DNA of 64,000 nt from an uncultured SAR86 cluster bacterium (lineage in GTDB: Bacteria > Pseudomonadota > Gammaproteobacteria > Magnimaribacterales > Magnimaribacteraceae). Positions 31,204 to 40,736 of this stretch are shown piece after piece. Position numbers and translations under genes: made by a program. The notes under the pieces were generated by a model, which searched no databases, was not told the DNA's origin, and saw only the letters and a list, made by a program, of their open reading frames with translations. The first letter of the stretch is position 1, and every line of letters starts with the position of its first letter. The stretch lies in NCBI GenBank assembly GCA_902532015.1, contig CACAGI010000002.1, positions 62,001 through 126,000 on the forward strand. The letters run 5' to 3'.

Positions 31204-31893
31204 TTGAAAATAAGATATAAGTTTTTAATTATTCCCTTAACCTTTTCTCTAAATCTATTTTCAGAAGAGAAAGATGAGGGAATAGAACTTCTTTATCAAA
31301 AACTCTCAGAATTAGAACAAGAATTAGCCGAATTTAGAAATCAGTTGGAAGAGAACTCTGTCTTAGTGGAGAGATCTATAGAGCTGCAACAGCAAAGATA
31401 TTTAGATCTAGATGCAAGAATCTTAGAATTATCTTCTATTCAAAACGAAATCATACCTGATGCAATTGAAGTAGAGGAAGTTATTAATAGCGAACAAGAG
31501 CAAGAAAAGCTTCTGTATAAAAATGCCTTAGAACTTTTTGAAGACTCTCGTTACGCAGAAGCCTTAGAGATTTTTTCTGAAATAATTATTACTTACCCAA
31601 ACGGCACTTATACTCCCGATGCTTATTTTTGGTCTGGCGAACTTTTTCTTACTCAAAGATTGTATGAAGATGCAAAATTAAGTTACGAGAAGGTATTTGA
31701 GCAATTTCCTAACCATGTAAGAACCGCAGATTCACTTTATAAGCTAGGAGAAATTCAACGCATTGATTCTAACTTTATGGAAGCAATAGATTATTATGAG
31801 CAAGTAGTTTCTCTTTTTCCAGATTCTGGAGCTGCACAGTTATCAAAAAAATCTATAAAAATAATCACAGAAGAGTCGAATTTAATTGATTAA
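31204..31893 (+). CDS. cpoB: Cell division coordinator CpoB / YbgF (TPR)
   Basis: Coiled coil plus TPR (YPNGTYTPDAYFWSGELFLTQ..Y), follows pal; TTG start. Confidence 0.9.
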   Translation: MKIRYKFLIIPLTFSLNLFSEEKDEGIELLYQKLSELEQELAEFRNQLEENSVLVERSIELQQQRYLDLDARILELSSIQNEIIPDAIEVEEVINSEQEQEKLLYKNALELFEDSRYAEALEIFSEIIITYPNGTYTPDAYFWSGELFLTQRLYEDAKLSYEKVFEQFPNHVRTADSLYKLGEIQRIDSNFMEAIDYYEQVVSLFPDSGAAQLSKKSIKIITEESNLID

Positions 31894-31918
31894 AACATTA
31901 ATATACTCTCTTTTTTTA

Positions 31919-31994
31919 GGGCCGTTAGCTCAGTCGGTAGAGCAGTTCGCTTTTAACGAATTGGTCCTGCGTTCGAGTCGCAGACGGCCCACCA
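31919..31994 (+). tRNA. tRNA-Lys(UUU), CCA encoded
   Basis: Cloverleaf by eye: GGGCCGT/ACGGCCC acceptor, GTTCG-CTTTTAA-CGAAT anticodon arm, CTGCG-TTCGAGT-CGCAG T-arm, A73-CCA. Confidence 0.97.
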
Positions 31995-32001
31995 CCCTTA
32001 A

Positions 32002-32367
32002 ATGAAGATTCTTTTAATAAGTTTAGGAGCCTCTTTAGGAGCTTTGTCTAGATACTATCTAGCTGAAGTTCTAAATAAATTAACTTTTATTAATCTACCA
32101 ATAGGAATTTTAAGTGTGAATTTTATTGGCTGCTTTATCTTAGGTTTATTAATTAATTCGTTAGATCCAAAATTAGAACATATATTCAATCCTTTATTAT
32201 TTATAGGTTTTTTGGGTTCTTTTACAACCTTTTCAGCTTTCTCAAGAGAAACAATAGATTTAATTTCTTCGGGGAATATCATATTAGCGTCAAGTTATAT
32301 TTTATTAACGGTTTTCTCGTGTCTACTAGGAACCTGGTGCGGAATGTTGATTACTAAATATAGTTAG
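32002..32367 (+). CDS. crcB: Fluoride channel CrcB/Fluc
   Basis: GASLGALSRYYLA, GTxSVNFIGCFILG-like NFIGCFILGLL, GFLGSFTTFSAFSRE. Confidence 0.92.
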   Translation: MKILLISLGASLGALSRYYLAEVLNKLTFINLPIGILSVNFIGCFILGLLINSLDPKLEHIFNPLLFIGFLGSFTTFSAFSRETIDLISSGNIILASSYILLTVFSCLLGTWCGMLITKYS

Positions 32368-32927
32368 GTTATTTTAAGTCCTTTAGTATCTCTCATAATT
32401 TGTCTGTAACTGTAACCTTTTAATCCTTCCTCAGTTAAAAGTTGCGAAGCCTTTTTTCTAAGCCAAGTTATGCCTTTATTTGGATTTTCCATCGATAGTT
32501 CTTTTATAGTATGGACAATCTTTTCTTTTTTTAAGGCCGCATTAATTGAAGATGGTTTTGATTTTAAGTTTTGAAAGCTAAGATTCTTTTCTTCAGGGAG
32601 GTAACCTTTAATATTTGCTACCTCAAGAGCATCCATCATTAGCATAGTGTTATATACAATATTGTTAACTCTGGGATTTCTCTCCATCTCTTCTAAAATC
32701 AACTTAGCTCTGAAGATTAAATGGGCAGCTAACCTAAGCCTTTCAGATATATCTTCACTATCAAGCATCAAAACAATATCATCCCAACTAGTAGATAAAT
32801 CAGATTCTGCAAGTATTTCTGCTGCTGATGCAGCCAAGTCTTTTACATTTTTAATTGGATCTAGGTCTTCAACAGCTTCTTGAAGTAAATTGTGCGTAAT
32901 GTTTAGGGAAGGTTCTTTTGGGACCAT
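32364..32927 (-). CDS. Uncharacterised helical protein (187 aa)
   Basis: Intact ORF with 4-nt stop overlap with crcB; no family recognised. Confidence 0.6.
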   Translation of the reverse strand: MVPKEPSLNITHNLLQEAVEDLDPIKNVKDLAASAAEILAESDLSTSWDDIVLMLDSEDISERLRLAAHLIFRAKLILEEMERNPRVNNIVYNTMLMMDALEVANIKGYLPEEKNLSFQNLKSKPSSINAALKKEKIVHTIKELSMENPNKGITWLRKKASQLLTEEGLKGYSYRQIMRDTKGLKIT

Positions 32928-32980
32928 AATATTTCTTCTTTTATCTTAACTATTGTTGTTTAATTATTAAATAAGTTTTT

Positions 32981-33331
32981 ATGTATATCTTTTTAAAAAT
33001 ATTATTAACTGCCTTAATTGTAGTAGCCATTTCTGAAATATCTAGATGGTCTACAATCATTGCTGGTATTTTTGCTTCCATACCTTTAACGTCATTGCTT
33101 GCCATTATTTGGATTTATATCGATACAAATGATCTTGAAAATATCAAAAATCTATCCGGAAATATCCTTTTGATGATACCGCCTTCGTTAACCTTCTTTA
33201 TTTGTCTACCATTGTTTCTTGATATGAAACTAGAATTTTATTTATCAGTTTTCTTTTCAATTACCCTAATAGCATTTGTCTATTGGGTGTATTTGTATAT
33301 ATTAGGCGCAATAGGAAAAAATCTGAATTAA
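32981..33331 (+). CDS. Small 4-TM membrane protein, DUF3147-like
   Basis: Hydrophobic ORF, RWSTIIAGIFASIPLTSLLAIIWIY. Confidence 0.6.
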   Translation: MYIFLKILLTALIVVAISEISRWSTIIAGIFASIPLTSLLAIIWIYIDTNDLENIKNLSGNILLMIPPSLTFFICLPLFLDMKLEFYLSVFFSITLIAFVYWVYLYILGAIGKNLN

Positions 33332-33337
33332 GAGGGA

Positions 33338-33613
33338 GTGAATATGAAGTTATTTATGGTTCATGTTGGCTATTATGATAAATCTATAGGAGAGGGTCTT
33401 TATGAAACCCATTTGAACTATTTTGTTGCTGCTAAAGATGCAAAAGAAGCAAAGAGCAAAGCTCATCAATTATCTGAATTCCGGGAAAGATCAATGCATA
33501 TTGACGGAATGAAAGAAATATCAAGTGTTGATGGGTATAAAGTTATATTAGAAAAAGATTCAACATCTAAGCCTGGCCAAGTGATATCTTACGACGACAC
33601 TAAGGAGTTATAG
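33338..33613 (+). CDS. Small protein, possibly DUF1543
   Basis: KLFMVHVGYYDKS...LYETHLNYFVAAKDAKEAKSKA. Confidence 0.45.
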   Translation: MNMKLFMVHVGYYDKSIGEGLYETHLNYFVAAKDAKEAKSKAHQLSEFRERSMHIDGMKEISSVDGYKVILEKDSTSKPGQVISYDDTKEL

Positions 33614-33614
33614 A

Positions 33615-33956
33615 ATGGTAGATACTTTGTTTCAGAAAATAATTGATAAAGAAATACCTGCAGACATTATTTATGAAGATGATCTTTGTTTGGTCTTTAA
33701 AGACATTAATCCAGTAGCCCCGATACATTTATTAATCATTCCTAAGAAGCAAATAGAAAAGGTAGCAGACGCTCAATTACAAGATCAGGATCTTCTAGGT
33801 CATCTAGTTCTTGTTGCGGGGAATGTAGCTAGAGATCTTGGAATAGAAGACGCGTTTAGGCTAGTTGTAAATAATGGCTCAGGAGCCCAACAAACAGTTT
33901 TTCATTTACATATTCATTTGATTGCAGGAAGAGAATTTAATTGGCCTCCTGGTTAA
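33615..33956 (+). CDS. hinT: HIT-family nucleotide hydrolase
   Basis: IIDKEIPADIIYEDD, NNGSGAQQTVFHLHIHLIAGR. Confidence 0.93.
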   Translation: MVDTLFQKIIDKEIPADIIYEDDLCLVFKDINPVAPIHLLIIPKKQIEKVADAQLQDQDLLGHLVLVAGNVARDLGIEDAFRLVVNNGSGAQQTVFHLHIHLIAGREFNWPPG

Positions 33957-35395
33957 GTAGATTTTAATGCTTCTATAGACTTATGAGATCTTTCAATCTT
34001 GTTGTAAATTGTTTCCGTCAATTGAAAATTATTGCCCGCTAATTCAAGAGCCATTCTAAGGTGTTTTAGAGAAGTCTCATAGGACCCCGTCAAATAGAAA
34101 TACTCTGCCCTTGATAGATGCAAACCAATTATATTTTTATCTAGTCCTTGCACTTCAGCTAGCCAATACCAAATTTGGGGATCATTAGGTCTTTTTAGTG
34201 TTAAGGTTCTCAAAACTGCTTCCCCTTTCTCATAATCTCCTTTATTCATTAGGATTTGGTTATAGAGCATTGAAATTGGATAATTCTTAGGATTAAGTTG
34301 CAATAAAGAAACGGCAAGAGCTTCTGCTTCAAAATAATTTTCTGCTTTAATATGTACTTCTAGTATCCCAATTTGGATGAGTAAATTTTCTTTATCTTTA
34401 TCTAAAGCATTTCGCATAAATTGAAGAGCATCCTCGTGATCTTTATTTTTAGAATGTGCCAAAGCGAGACCATATTCAGCTATCAATCTTTCTTCATCAG
34501 ATTTAGCTCTTCTCAGATCTTGATCAAACTTCCTTATGGCTTGACGGGGAAGCTGTGCAAAGTGAACTGCAGCTCTAGCTTTTACCAAGTTATATTCTAT
34601 TGAATTTCTATAATTAGAGCCTTCAAATTCTCTTGCTCTTGATTGAGCATCACTTATTCTCTTTTTAGTTAAAGGGTGAGATCTTAAAAATTCAAGTTCA
34701 TTAGAACCAGACAGACGACTAAGAGATTGTAATTTTTCAAACATATGCGACATGCTATGAGGATCAAAGCCCGCAGAAACTAGGTTTTTAAATCCAATTC
34801 GATCTGCTTCTTGTTCATCACCTCTACTAAAAGATAAAGACTGTTGAGTAATGACCTGTTGTCCTGCAAGAATGGCTTCGGGGTTGCTTGTTGCACCAGC
34901 AAGAGCAACGCTTGCCAGTACCATTAAAGAGTTAGCTAAACTTCTGTCTTTCTGCCTCTGCATTCTTCTAGCGAAATGCCGTTGACTAAGGTGAGCCAAT
35001 TCATGTGCTAAAACAGACGCTAATTCTCCTTCCGCATTTGATTGTAATATTAGACCGGCATTTATTCCTATAATTCCTCCTGGAGCAGCAAAAGCATTTA
35101 TGGATTTTTCATCAATTAAAGCAATTTCAAGACGTCTATCTCGGAGTTCGCTATATTCAGAAAGTCTGTAGACTAAGTGTTCTGTGTAGTCTTGAGTAAC
35201 TGGATCTAAATATTCTGGCAGGCTTCTTCTAAGTTGGGCCATATAGAGTCTTCCTAGATTATATTCAGATGCTATAGAAATAGCAGAGGAAGAAGCATCT
35301 CCTAAAACTGGCAATTTTTCTTCTTCGGATTTAAGTTCTAAAGAAATTGATACTGCTAAAAGAAAACTTAAAACTGATATATTGATTCGACTCAT
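33953..35395 (-). CDS. bepA: M48 metalloprotease with TPR repeats (BepA/YfgC)
   Basis: SVLAHELAHLSQRHFARRMQRQ (HExxH), signal peptide, TPRs; next to perM. Confidence 0.92.
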   Translation of the reverse strand: MSRINISVLSFLLAVSISLELKSEEEKLPVLGDASSSAISIASEYNLGRLYMAQLRRSLPEYLDPVTQDYTEHLVYRLSEYSELRDRRLEIALIDEKSINAFAAPGGIIGINAGLILQSNAEGELASVLAHELAHLSQRHFARRMQRQKDRSLANSLMVLASVALAGATSNPEAILAGQQVITQQSLSFSRGDEQEADRIGFKNLVSAGFDPHSMSHMFEKLQSLSRLSGSNELEFLRSHPLTKKRISDAQSRAREFEGSNYRNSIEYNLVKARAAVHFAQLPRQAIRKFDQDLRRAKSDEERLIAEYGLALAHSKNKDHEDALQFMRNALDKDKENLLIQIGILEVHIKAENYFEAEALAVSLLQLNPKNYPISMLYNQILMNKGDYEKGEAVLRTLTLKRPNDPQIWYWLAEVQGLDKNIIGLHLSRAEYFYLTGSYETSLKHLRMALELAGNNFQLTETIYNKIERSHKSIEALKST

Positions 35396-35486
35396 ACTCT
35401 TTTCTTCTATAATATCAACTTGAGTAATTTAAATGAATGTTTAGACCTCGAATATTTTATTAGGTTCCTTAAATTAATATAAGTAA

Positions 35487-36527
35487 ATGAGTAATTTTAT
35501 TAAAAAATTCATAAATAGATTTTTTTCGAATGAAGAATCGGTTTATTTCGCTATATTATTAGTCACTGCATTCATCTTTATACTCATATTTGGCAATGTT
35601 CTTCTTCCGGTTATTATAAGTCTAGTTATAGCTTTCCTTTTAAATGGCTTAATGGAAACTTTAATTTCTCTTAACTTTTCTAAAAGAATTTCTTTTTCAA
35701 TAACATTATTAGTTTTTTTTGGTTTTTATCTTAGTTTATTTATGGCTCTTCCTTCATTAGGGTCTGAAATAAATAACCTTTTACAAAATCTGCCAACAAT
35801 TGTTGCAACCTTCCAAGAAACTCTATCGAGTATGAATAATTATTTTTCTGAAGAAGATATTGAATTAATTTTCGCAAATTTGAGTTCTCAAATTAGCAAC
35901 CTCTTATCATCTGCACTAGGTCAATTAGCTGGAACCGTAAGCCTCATGTTTAATGCTATTTTATATGCGATCATGATTCCATTGATGGTATTTTTCTTTC
36001 TGAAGGATAAAGCAGAGCTTTTGCCAATAGCTGCTTCGGTATTACCTAAAGAAAATGACTTTATGAAGAGTGTATTTTTCGAGATGAATGGTCAATTATT
36101 TAACTATGTGACGGGTAAGTTTATAGAGATGCTCATAGTCGCATCATTCTCTTATCTTGTTTTTGCTATATTAAATCTACCATATGCTGTACTAATTGCT
36201 ATCTTGGTAGGGCTATCGGTAATCATTCCTATATTTGGAGCTATCCTGGTAACAATACCAGTTGTTTTGATAGGCTTATATGAATGGGGGTTAACCGAAC
36301 CTTTTTATTGGCTTTTAGGTCTTTACTTAATTATTCAGATGTTAGATGGAAATGTACTTGTTCCTTTATTATTTTCTAATAGAAATAATCTTCATCCTGT
36401 AATTATTATAATCTCAGTTTTGTTCTTTGGAGGTATCTGGGGTTTTTGGGGACTTTTCTTTGCAATACCATTAGCCACTTTTATTAAAGCAATTATTAAT
36501 TCTTGGCCAGACCCAATAGCAGATTAA
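35487..36527 (+). CDS. perM: AI-2E family transporter / permease PerM
   Basis: IPIFGAILVTIPVVLIGL, LDGNVLVPLLFSNRNNLHPVIIIISVLFFGGIWGFWGLFFAIPLAT. Confidence 0.9.
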   Translation: MSNFIKKFINRFFSNEESVYFAILLVTAFIFILIFGNVLLPVIISLVIAFLLNGLMETLISLNFSKRISFSITLLVFFGFYLSLFMALPSLGSEINNLLQNLPTIVATFQETLSSMNNYFSEEDIELIFANLSSQISNLLSSALGQLAGTVSLMFNAILYAIMIPLMVFFFLKDKAELLPIAASVLPKENDFMKSVFFEMNGQLFNYVTGKFIEMLIVASFSYLVFAILNLPYAVLIAILVGLSVIIPIFGAILVTIPVVLIGLYEWGLTEPFYWLLGLYLIIQMLDGNVLVPLLFSNRNNLHPVIIIISVLFFGGIWGFWGLFFAIPLATFIKAIINSWPDPIAD

Positions 36528-36529
36528 AA

Positions 36530-36997
36530 TTAGAGTTGCTTTGCAGCTTCAAGAACTTCTTTTGCGTGTCCTGTAACTTTAACTTTTCTCCACTCTTTAA
36601 CTAACTTTCCTTTGCTGTCTATCAAAAAAGTACTTCTCTCTATTCCCATGTATTTTTTTCCATACATACTTTTTTCTTTTATTACATCATACTGTTTACA
36701 TATTTTTTCATCAGGATCGGAAATCAGTTCAAAATTAAATTTCTCTTTAGTTTTAAAGTTCTCGTGAGATTTTAAGGATTCTCTAGATAAACCAAAAATT
36801 ACTGTTTTGGCTCTGGTAAATTGGCCCTTCAGGTCTCTAAAGTCTTGCCCTTCAGTAGTGCATCCAGGAGTACTATCTTTTGGGTAGAAGTATAAAACAA
36901 TATTCTGACCATTTAGATCAGCCAAATTGACCTCTTTATTTCCAGTACAGGGAGCTTTAAATGTTGGCGCTTTACTATTTATTTTTGGTTTTGGCAT
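36530..36997 (-). CDS. bcp: Thioredoxin-dependent peroxiredoxin Bcp
   Basis: LYFYPKDSTPGCTTEGQDFRDL, RSTFLIDSKGKLVKEWRKVKVTGHAKEVL. Confidence 0.95.
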   Translation of the reverse strand: MPKPKINSKAPTFKAPCTGNKEVNLADLNGQNIVLYFYPKDSTPGCTTEGQDFRDLKGQFTRAKTVIFGLSRESLKSHENFKTKEKFNFELISDPDEKICKQYDVIKEKSMYGKKYMGIERSTFLIDSKGKLVKEWRKVKVTGHAKEVLEAAKQL

Positions 36998-37062
36998 GTA
37001 TCCTCCTATACAATCTATCTATAATATAAAAATAAGTTTATCATCAGATAAAGAATTATTTA

Positions 37063-37959
37063 ATGTTCAATTTAAAAGGTTCAATAGTTGCTTTAGTGAC
37101 TCCGATGAATTCGGATGGGACTATTGACTGGCAGGCCTTGAAAGATCTTATTGAATGGCATATTAATTCAGGAAGCGCAGGAATAGTAATCGTTGGTACA
37201 ACGGGAGAGTCAGCTACTTTAGACGTTGCTGAGCATGTTCAAGTCATTGAGAAATCTGTAAAGATCGCAGATGGCAGAATTATGGTTATAGCTGGTACAG
37301 GAGCGAATTCAACAAAAGAAGCAATTTATTTAACCGCATCAGCAAAATCTGCTGGAGTAGATGCAGCCCTTCTAGTAACTCCTTATTATAATAAACCTTC
37401 TCAAGAGGGCTTATATAGACATTATTCTAATATAGCAGATGAAGTCGATTTACCTCAAATTCTCTATAATGTACCCTCTAGAACAGGATGTGATTTACTC
37501 TCTGATACGGTCATTAAATTAGTTCCTCATGACAGTATTGTTGGATTAAAAGATGCAACAGGTGATTTAAATAGATTGGATGAGATTTTAATCTTACTTC
37601 AAGACTTGAAAGATAATGAATTTAAGCTTTATTCTGGAGATGATCCTACTGCAACTCAATTTATGTTAAATGGTGGTTCAGGCACTATATCGGTTACAGC
37701 AAATGTTGTGCCTAGCAGCATTGCAGAAATAAGTAAAAAAGCTTTATCTGGAGAAACTAAGATGGCAATTAAGCTGGATGAGGAGTTAAAAGAACTTAAT
37801 GAAATTTTATTCATTGAATCTAACCCTATTCCTGTAAAATGGATACTCAATAGGTTGGGTAGGATTCCAAGCGGTTTAAGGTTACCATTAGTTGAATTAG
37901 ATAGTACATTCCATAGAAGGGCTGAACTTATATTAGAAAAATTAAGTCTATTAAATTAA
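37063..37959 (+). CDS. dapA: 4-hydroxy-tetrahydrodipicolinate synthase
   Basis: GSIVALVTPMNSDGTIDW, GTTGESATL, YYNKPSQEGLYRHY, LYNVPSRTG. Confidence 0.97.
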   Translation: MFNLKGSIVALVTPMNSDGTIDWQALKDLIEWHINSGSAGIVIVGTTGESATLDVAEHVQVIEKSVKIADGRIMVIAGTGANSTKEAIYLTASAKSAGVDAALLVTPYYNKPSQEGLYRHYSNIADEVDLPQILYNVPSRTGCDLLSDTVIKLVPHDSIVGLKDATGDLNRLDEILILLQDLKDNEFKLYSGDDPTATQFMLNGGSGTISVTANVVPSSIAEISKKALSGETKMAIKLDEELKELNEILFIESNPIPVKWILNRLGRIPSGLRLPLVELDSTFHRRAELILEKLSLLN

Positions 37960-37963
37960 AAAG

Positions 37964-38947
37964 ATGATAATTATAAAGCCATTATTTGCAATTTTAACTT
38001 CAGTACTGCTGGCATCTTGCAGCTATTTATTAACTGATCATAAAAATGATTATTTAAAAGAAAAACAAACTAAGTCAATTATATTGCCGGACGATCAGTC
38101 CTCTAGACCAATAGTAGACTATTTTCCAATTAATACGGAAAATAATGATGAAGTAAGTACTGCTTATGAAATACCTATGCCTCAGCAAGTTTTTTCTTCT
38201 GGCACATCTAATGAAGTAAGAATGCATAAATTAGGTGAATTACGTTGGGTGTATGTAGAAACCCTTCCAAGTAGCGCATGGCCAGTGATGAAAGATTTTT
38301 GGACAGCAAGTAATTATGGACTATCACTGAGCAATCCAAATACTGGCATTATTGAGAGTAAAATTATAAAAGCTTCAGGAAGTGATTCTAAGCTGATTAT
38401 GAAAATTGAACATGGGATAAGACAAGCCAGTTCAGAAGTTTTTGTTTCTCATGTAATCCAACAAAACGGTAGTTGGATTAGAGTCTCTGGAGAAGATAAT
38501 CTTGAAGCTAATGTGCTTAGACAAGTCTTAGATTATTTTGCTTCAGCTCCTTCTTCTGGTGGGACGTCTTTAGTAGCTTTAAATTTAAACTATGGCCAAA
38601 AGGCTGTACTTAAACAATCTGATGATAATAAAAACAGTTTTATTGAGCTTAATCTTGAGTATGCAAGGTCTTGGGCGGCTGTTGATAGAGCCTTAAAAGA
38701 AGCTCTTATAACTGTAAATGATCTAGATAGAGATCAGGGTGTATTTTTTGTAGAGTTTTCTAAACAACAAGAAGAAAAAGGGTTTGTCAGGAGATTTTTT
38801 TCTGGTGAATCTTTTAAAGGAAACTATCAAGTAATTGTTAAAGAAGTAGATGAGAATACTTGCTTTGTTACGATAGTTTCAGATGGAGAAGACTCTAAAC
38901 TTTACGAAAGGGATCTCCTTTCAGAAATCAATCAATCACTATCATAA
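37964..38947 (+). CDS. bamC: Outer-membrane assembly lipoprotein BamC
   Basis: Lipobox LLASC, BamC-type domain, dapA-bamC-purC synteny. Confidence 0.88.
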   Translation: MIIIKPLFAILTSVLLASCSYLLTDHKNDYLKEKQTKSIILPDDQSSRPIVDYFPINTENNDEVSTAYEIPMPQQVFSSGTSNEVRMHKLGELRWVYVETLPSSAWPVMKDFWTASNYGLSLSNPNTGIIESKIIKASGSDSKLIMKIEHGIRQASSEVFVSHVIQQNGSWIRVSGEDNLEANVLRQVLDYFASAPSSGGTSLVALNLNYGQKAVLKQSDDNKNSFIELNLEYARSWAAVDRALKEALITVNDLDRDQGVFFVEFSKQQEEKGFVRRFFSGESFKGNYQVIVKEVDENTCFVTIVSDGEDSKLYERDLLSEINQSLS

Positions 38948-38951
38948 AAAA

Positions 38952-39668
38952 ATGGAAAATATAGAAAAAGGTGACTTAATAACAACAGGTAAAGCAAAAT
39001 CTTTATATTCTACCAACCAAGCTGACTTCCTCGTTATGCATTATAGAGATGATACTTCTGCTTTTGATGGAAAGAAGATAGAAAGCCTAGAAGGAAAAGG
39101 CACTATTAATAATAAATTTAATGCATTTATTATGGAATATCTTGAAAAAGAAGGTATCCCTACGCACTTTGAAAGACTACTTTCTGAAACAGATAGTTTG
39201 GTTAAGAAACTTGAAATGGCGCCAGTTGAGTGTGTAGTAAGAAATGTAGCCGCTGGTAGTATTTGTAAAAGACTAGGACTAAAAGAAGGTTTGGATTTAA
39301 ACCCTCCTACATTTGAATTTTTTTACAAAGATGACGATTTGGGCGATCCTATGATAAATGAATATCATATAAAATCTTTTGGATGGGCAACCACTGAACA
39401 AGTCGATCAGATGCAAGAGAAAACTTTTCAAGTTAATGACGCATTAAAAAAACTTTTTTCAGATGCAGGCATGATATTAATTGATTACAAGCTAGAATTC
39501 GGTTCATTTAAAGGCGAGCTATTACTTGGTGATGAATTCACCCCAGATGGTTGCAGAGTTTGGGATGTTGAGACTAGAGAAAAGCTTGATAAGGACCGAT
39601 TCAGACAGGGTTTAGGAGACGTTGTTGAATCTTATCAGATCATGGCCAAACGCTTAGGAGTAATTTAA
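38952..39668 (+). CDS. purC: SAICAR synthetase (listed ORF is extended to 38883)
   Basis: [55 protein letters not shown]. Confidence 0.97.
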   Translation: MENIEKGDLITTGKAKSLYSTNQADFLVMHYRDDTSAFDGKKIESLEGKGTINNKFNAFIMEYLEKEGIPTHFERLLSETDSLVKKLEMAPVECVVRNVAAGSICKRLGLKEGLDLNPPTFEFFYKDDDLGDPMINEYHIKSFGWATTEQVDQMQEKTFQVNDALKKLFSDAGMILIDYKLEFGSFKGELLLGDEFTPDGCRVWDVETREKLDKDRFRQGLGDVVESYQIMAKRLGVI

Positions 39669-39672
39669 AAAG

Positions 39673-40728
39673 CTACTTAAGACTTTGGTTTATCCCACTT
39701 AATTTTTCAGAACCGGGACACAAGTCTTGTTTGTTCATTGTATTAAGTGGTGTATCAGATACATTTAGTATTTCTTTAAGATCTTTAGCATCAGGATCAA
39801 TATATAAGAGTCCAGTTAGGACCTTGTTATCTCTTTGAGATTCTTGGATATTTTTAATAGCGGTTATTTTATCTTTTGGATTGTAATCTTCTGATAGTTT
39901 TTCTAAAGATAATAAAGAGCCATCATGAAGAGGAACTTCTATCGAAGAACCTTCTTCATAGTCAGCAGTTATCTCCTTGCCCAAAGGAACAAAGTCAGGT
40001 TTTGAGAGAGAATCATTGTGCTCTCTTATATAGTCATAACTTTTAGTGGAAGTATTGTGATTATTAAATGTTACACAGGGAGAGATTATGTCTAGAAAAG
40101 AAAACCCTTTGTGAGCAATGGCAGCTTTTAGAAGAGGAACCAGTTGTTCTTTATCTCCTGAAAATCCTCTAGCAACAAAGCTAGCACCTAATTGTATAGC
40201 CATTGAAGGTAGGTCTATTGATGGGAATAAGTTGTCATCACCATATTTACTTTTCGACTCAAGATCATTTGTTGCAGAAAACTGACCTTTAGTTAATCCA
40301 TAGGTTCCATTATTCTCAACTATATAAGTCATATTTAGTTGCCTTCTAGCGCAATGAATAAATTGACCTATACCTATAGAAGCACTGTCCCCGTCTCCTG
40401 ATACACCTAAATAAAGAAGTTCATGGTTAGCCATAGCTGCTCCCGTTGCAACCGAAGGCATTCTTCCATGAACAGAATTAAAGCCATGTGATTGGTTAAG
40501 AAAATAAGCTGGTGCTTTAGAAGAGCAACCAATACCAGATAATTTAGCAACTTTGTAAGATTCTATACTTAATTGAAAACAAGCCTCTACTATTGCAGAA
40601 CTTATAGAATCATGACCGCAACCCGCACACAAAGTAGAGACAGCACCTTCATAATCTCTTCGAGTCAGTCCTAATTCATTCTTTTCTAATAATGGATGAT
40701 GATTTTTGGGTTTTACTATGTATGTCAT
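39673..40728 (-). CDS. korB: 2-oxoacid:ferredoxin oxidoreductase, beta subunit (KorB-like)
   Basis: LCAGCGHDSISSA, LSGIGCSSKAPAYF, GVSGDGDSASIGIGQFIHCARRQLNMTYIVENNGTYGLTKGQ. Confidence 0.9.
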   Translation of the reverse strand: MTYIVKPKNHHPLLEKNELGLTRRDYEGAVSTLCAGCGHDSISSAIVEACFQLSIESYKVAKLSGIGCSSKAPAYFLNQSHGFNSVHGRMPSVATGAAMANHELLYLGVSGDGDSASIGIGQFIHCARRQLNMTYIVENNGTYGLTKGQFSATNDLESKSKYGDDNLFPSIDLPSMAIQLGASFVARGFSGDKEQLVPLLKAAIAHKGFSFLDIISPCVTFNNHNTSTKSYDYIREHNDSLSKPDFVPLGKEITADYEEGSSIEVPLHDGSLLSLEKLSEDYNPKDKITAIKNIQESQRDNKVLTGLLYIDPDAKDLKEILNVSDTPLNTMNKQDLCPGSEKLSGINQSLK

Positions 40729-40736
40729 TTTTTTCC

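Noticed and set aside
36927-37127. Plus-strand 66-aa ORF spanning the bcp-dapA divergent region
   Set aside because: It overlaps the 5' ends of bcp and dapA and the intergenic promoter region; no recognisable protein features.
38883-38951. N-terminal extension of the purC ORF
   Set aside because: It overlaps bamC; the purC ATG at 38952 gives the normal N-terminus.
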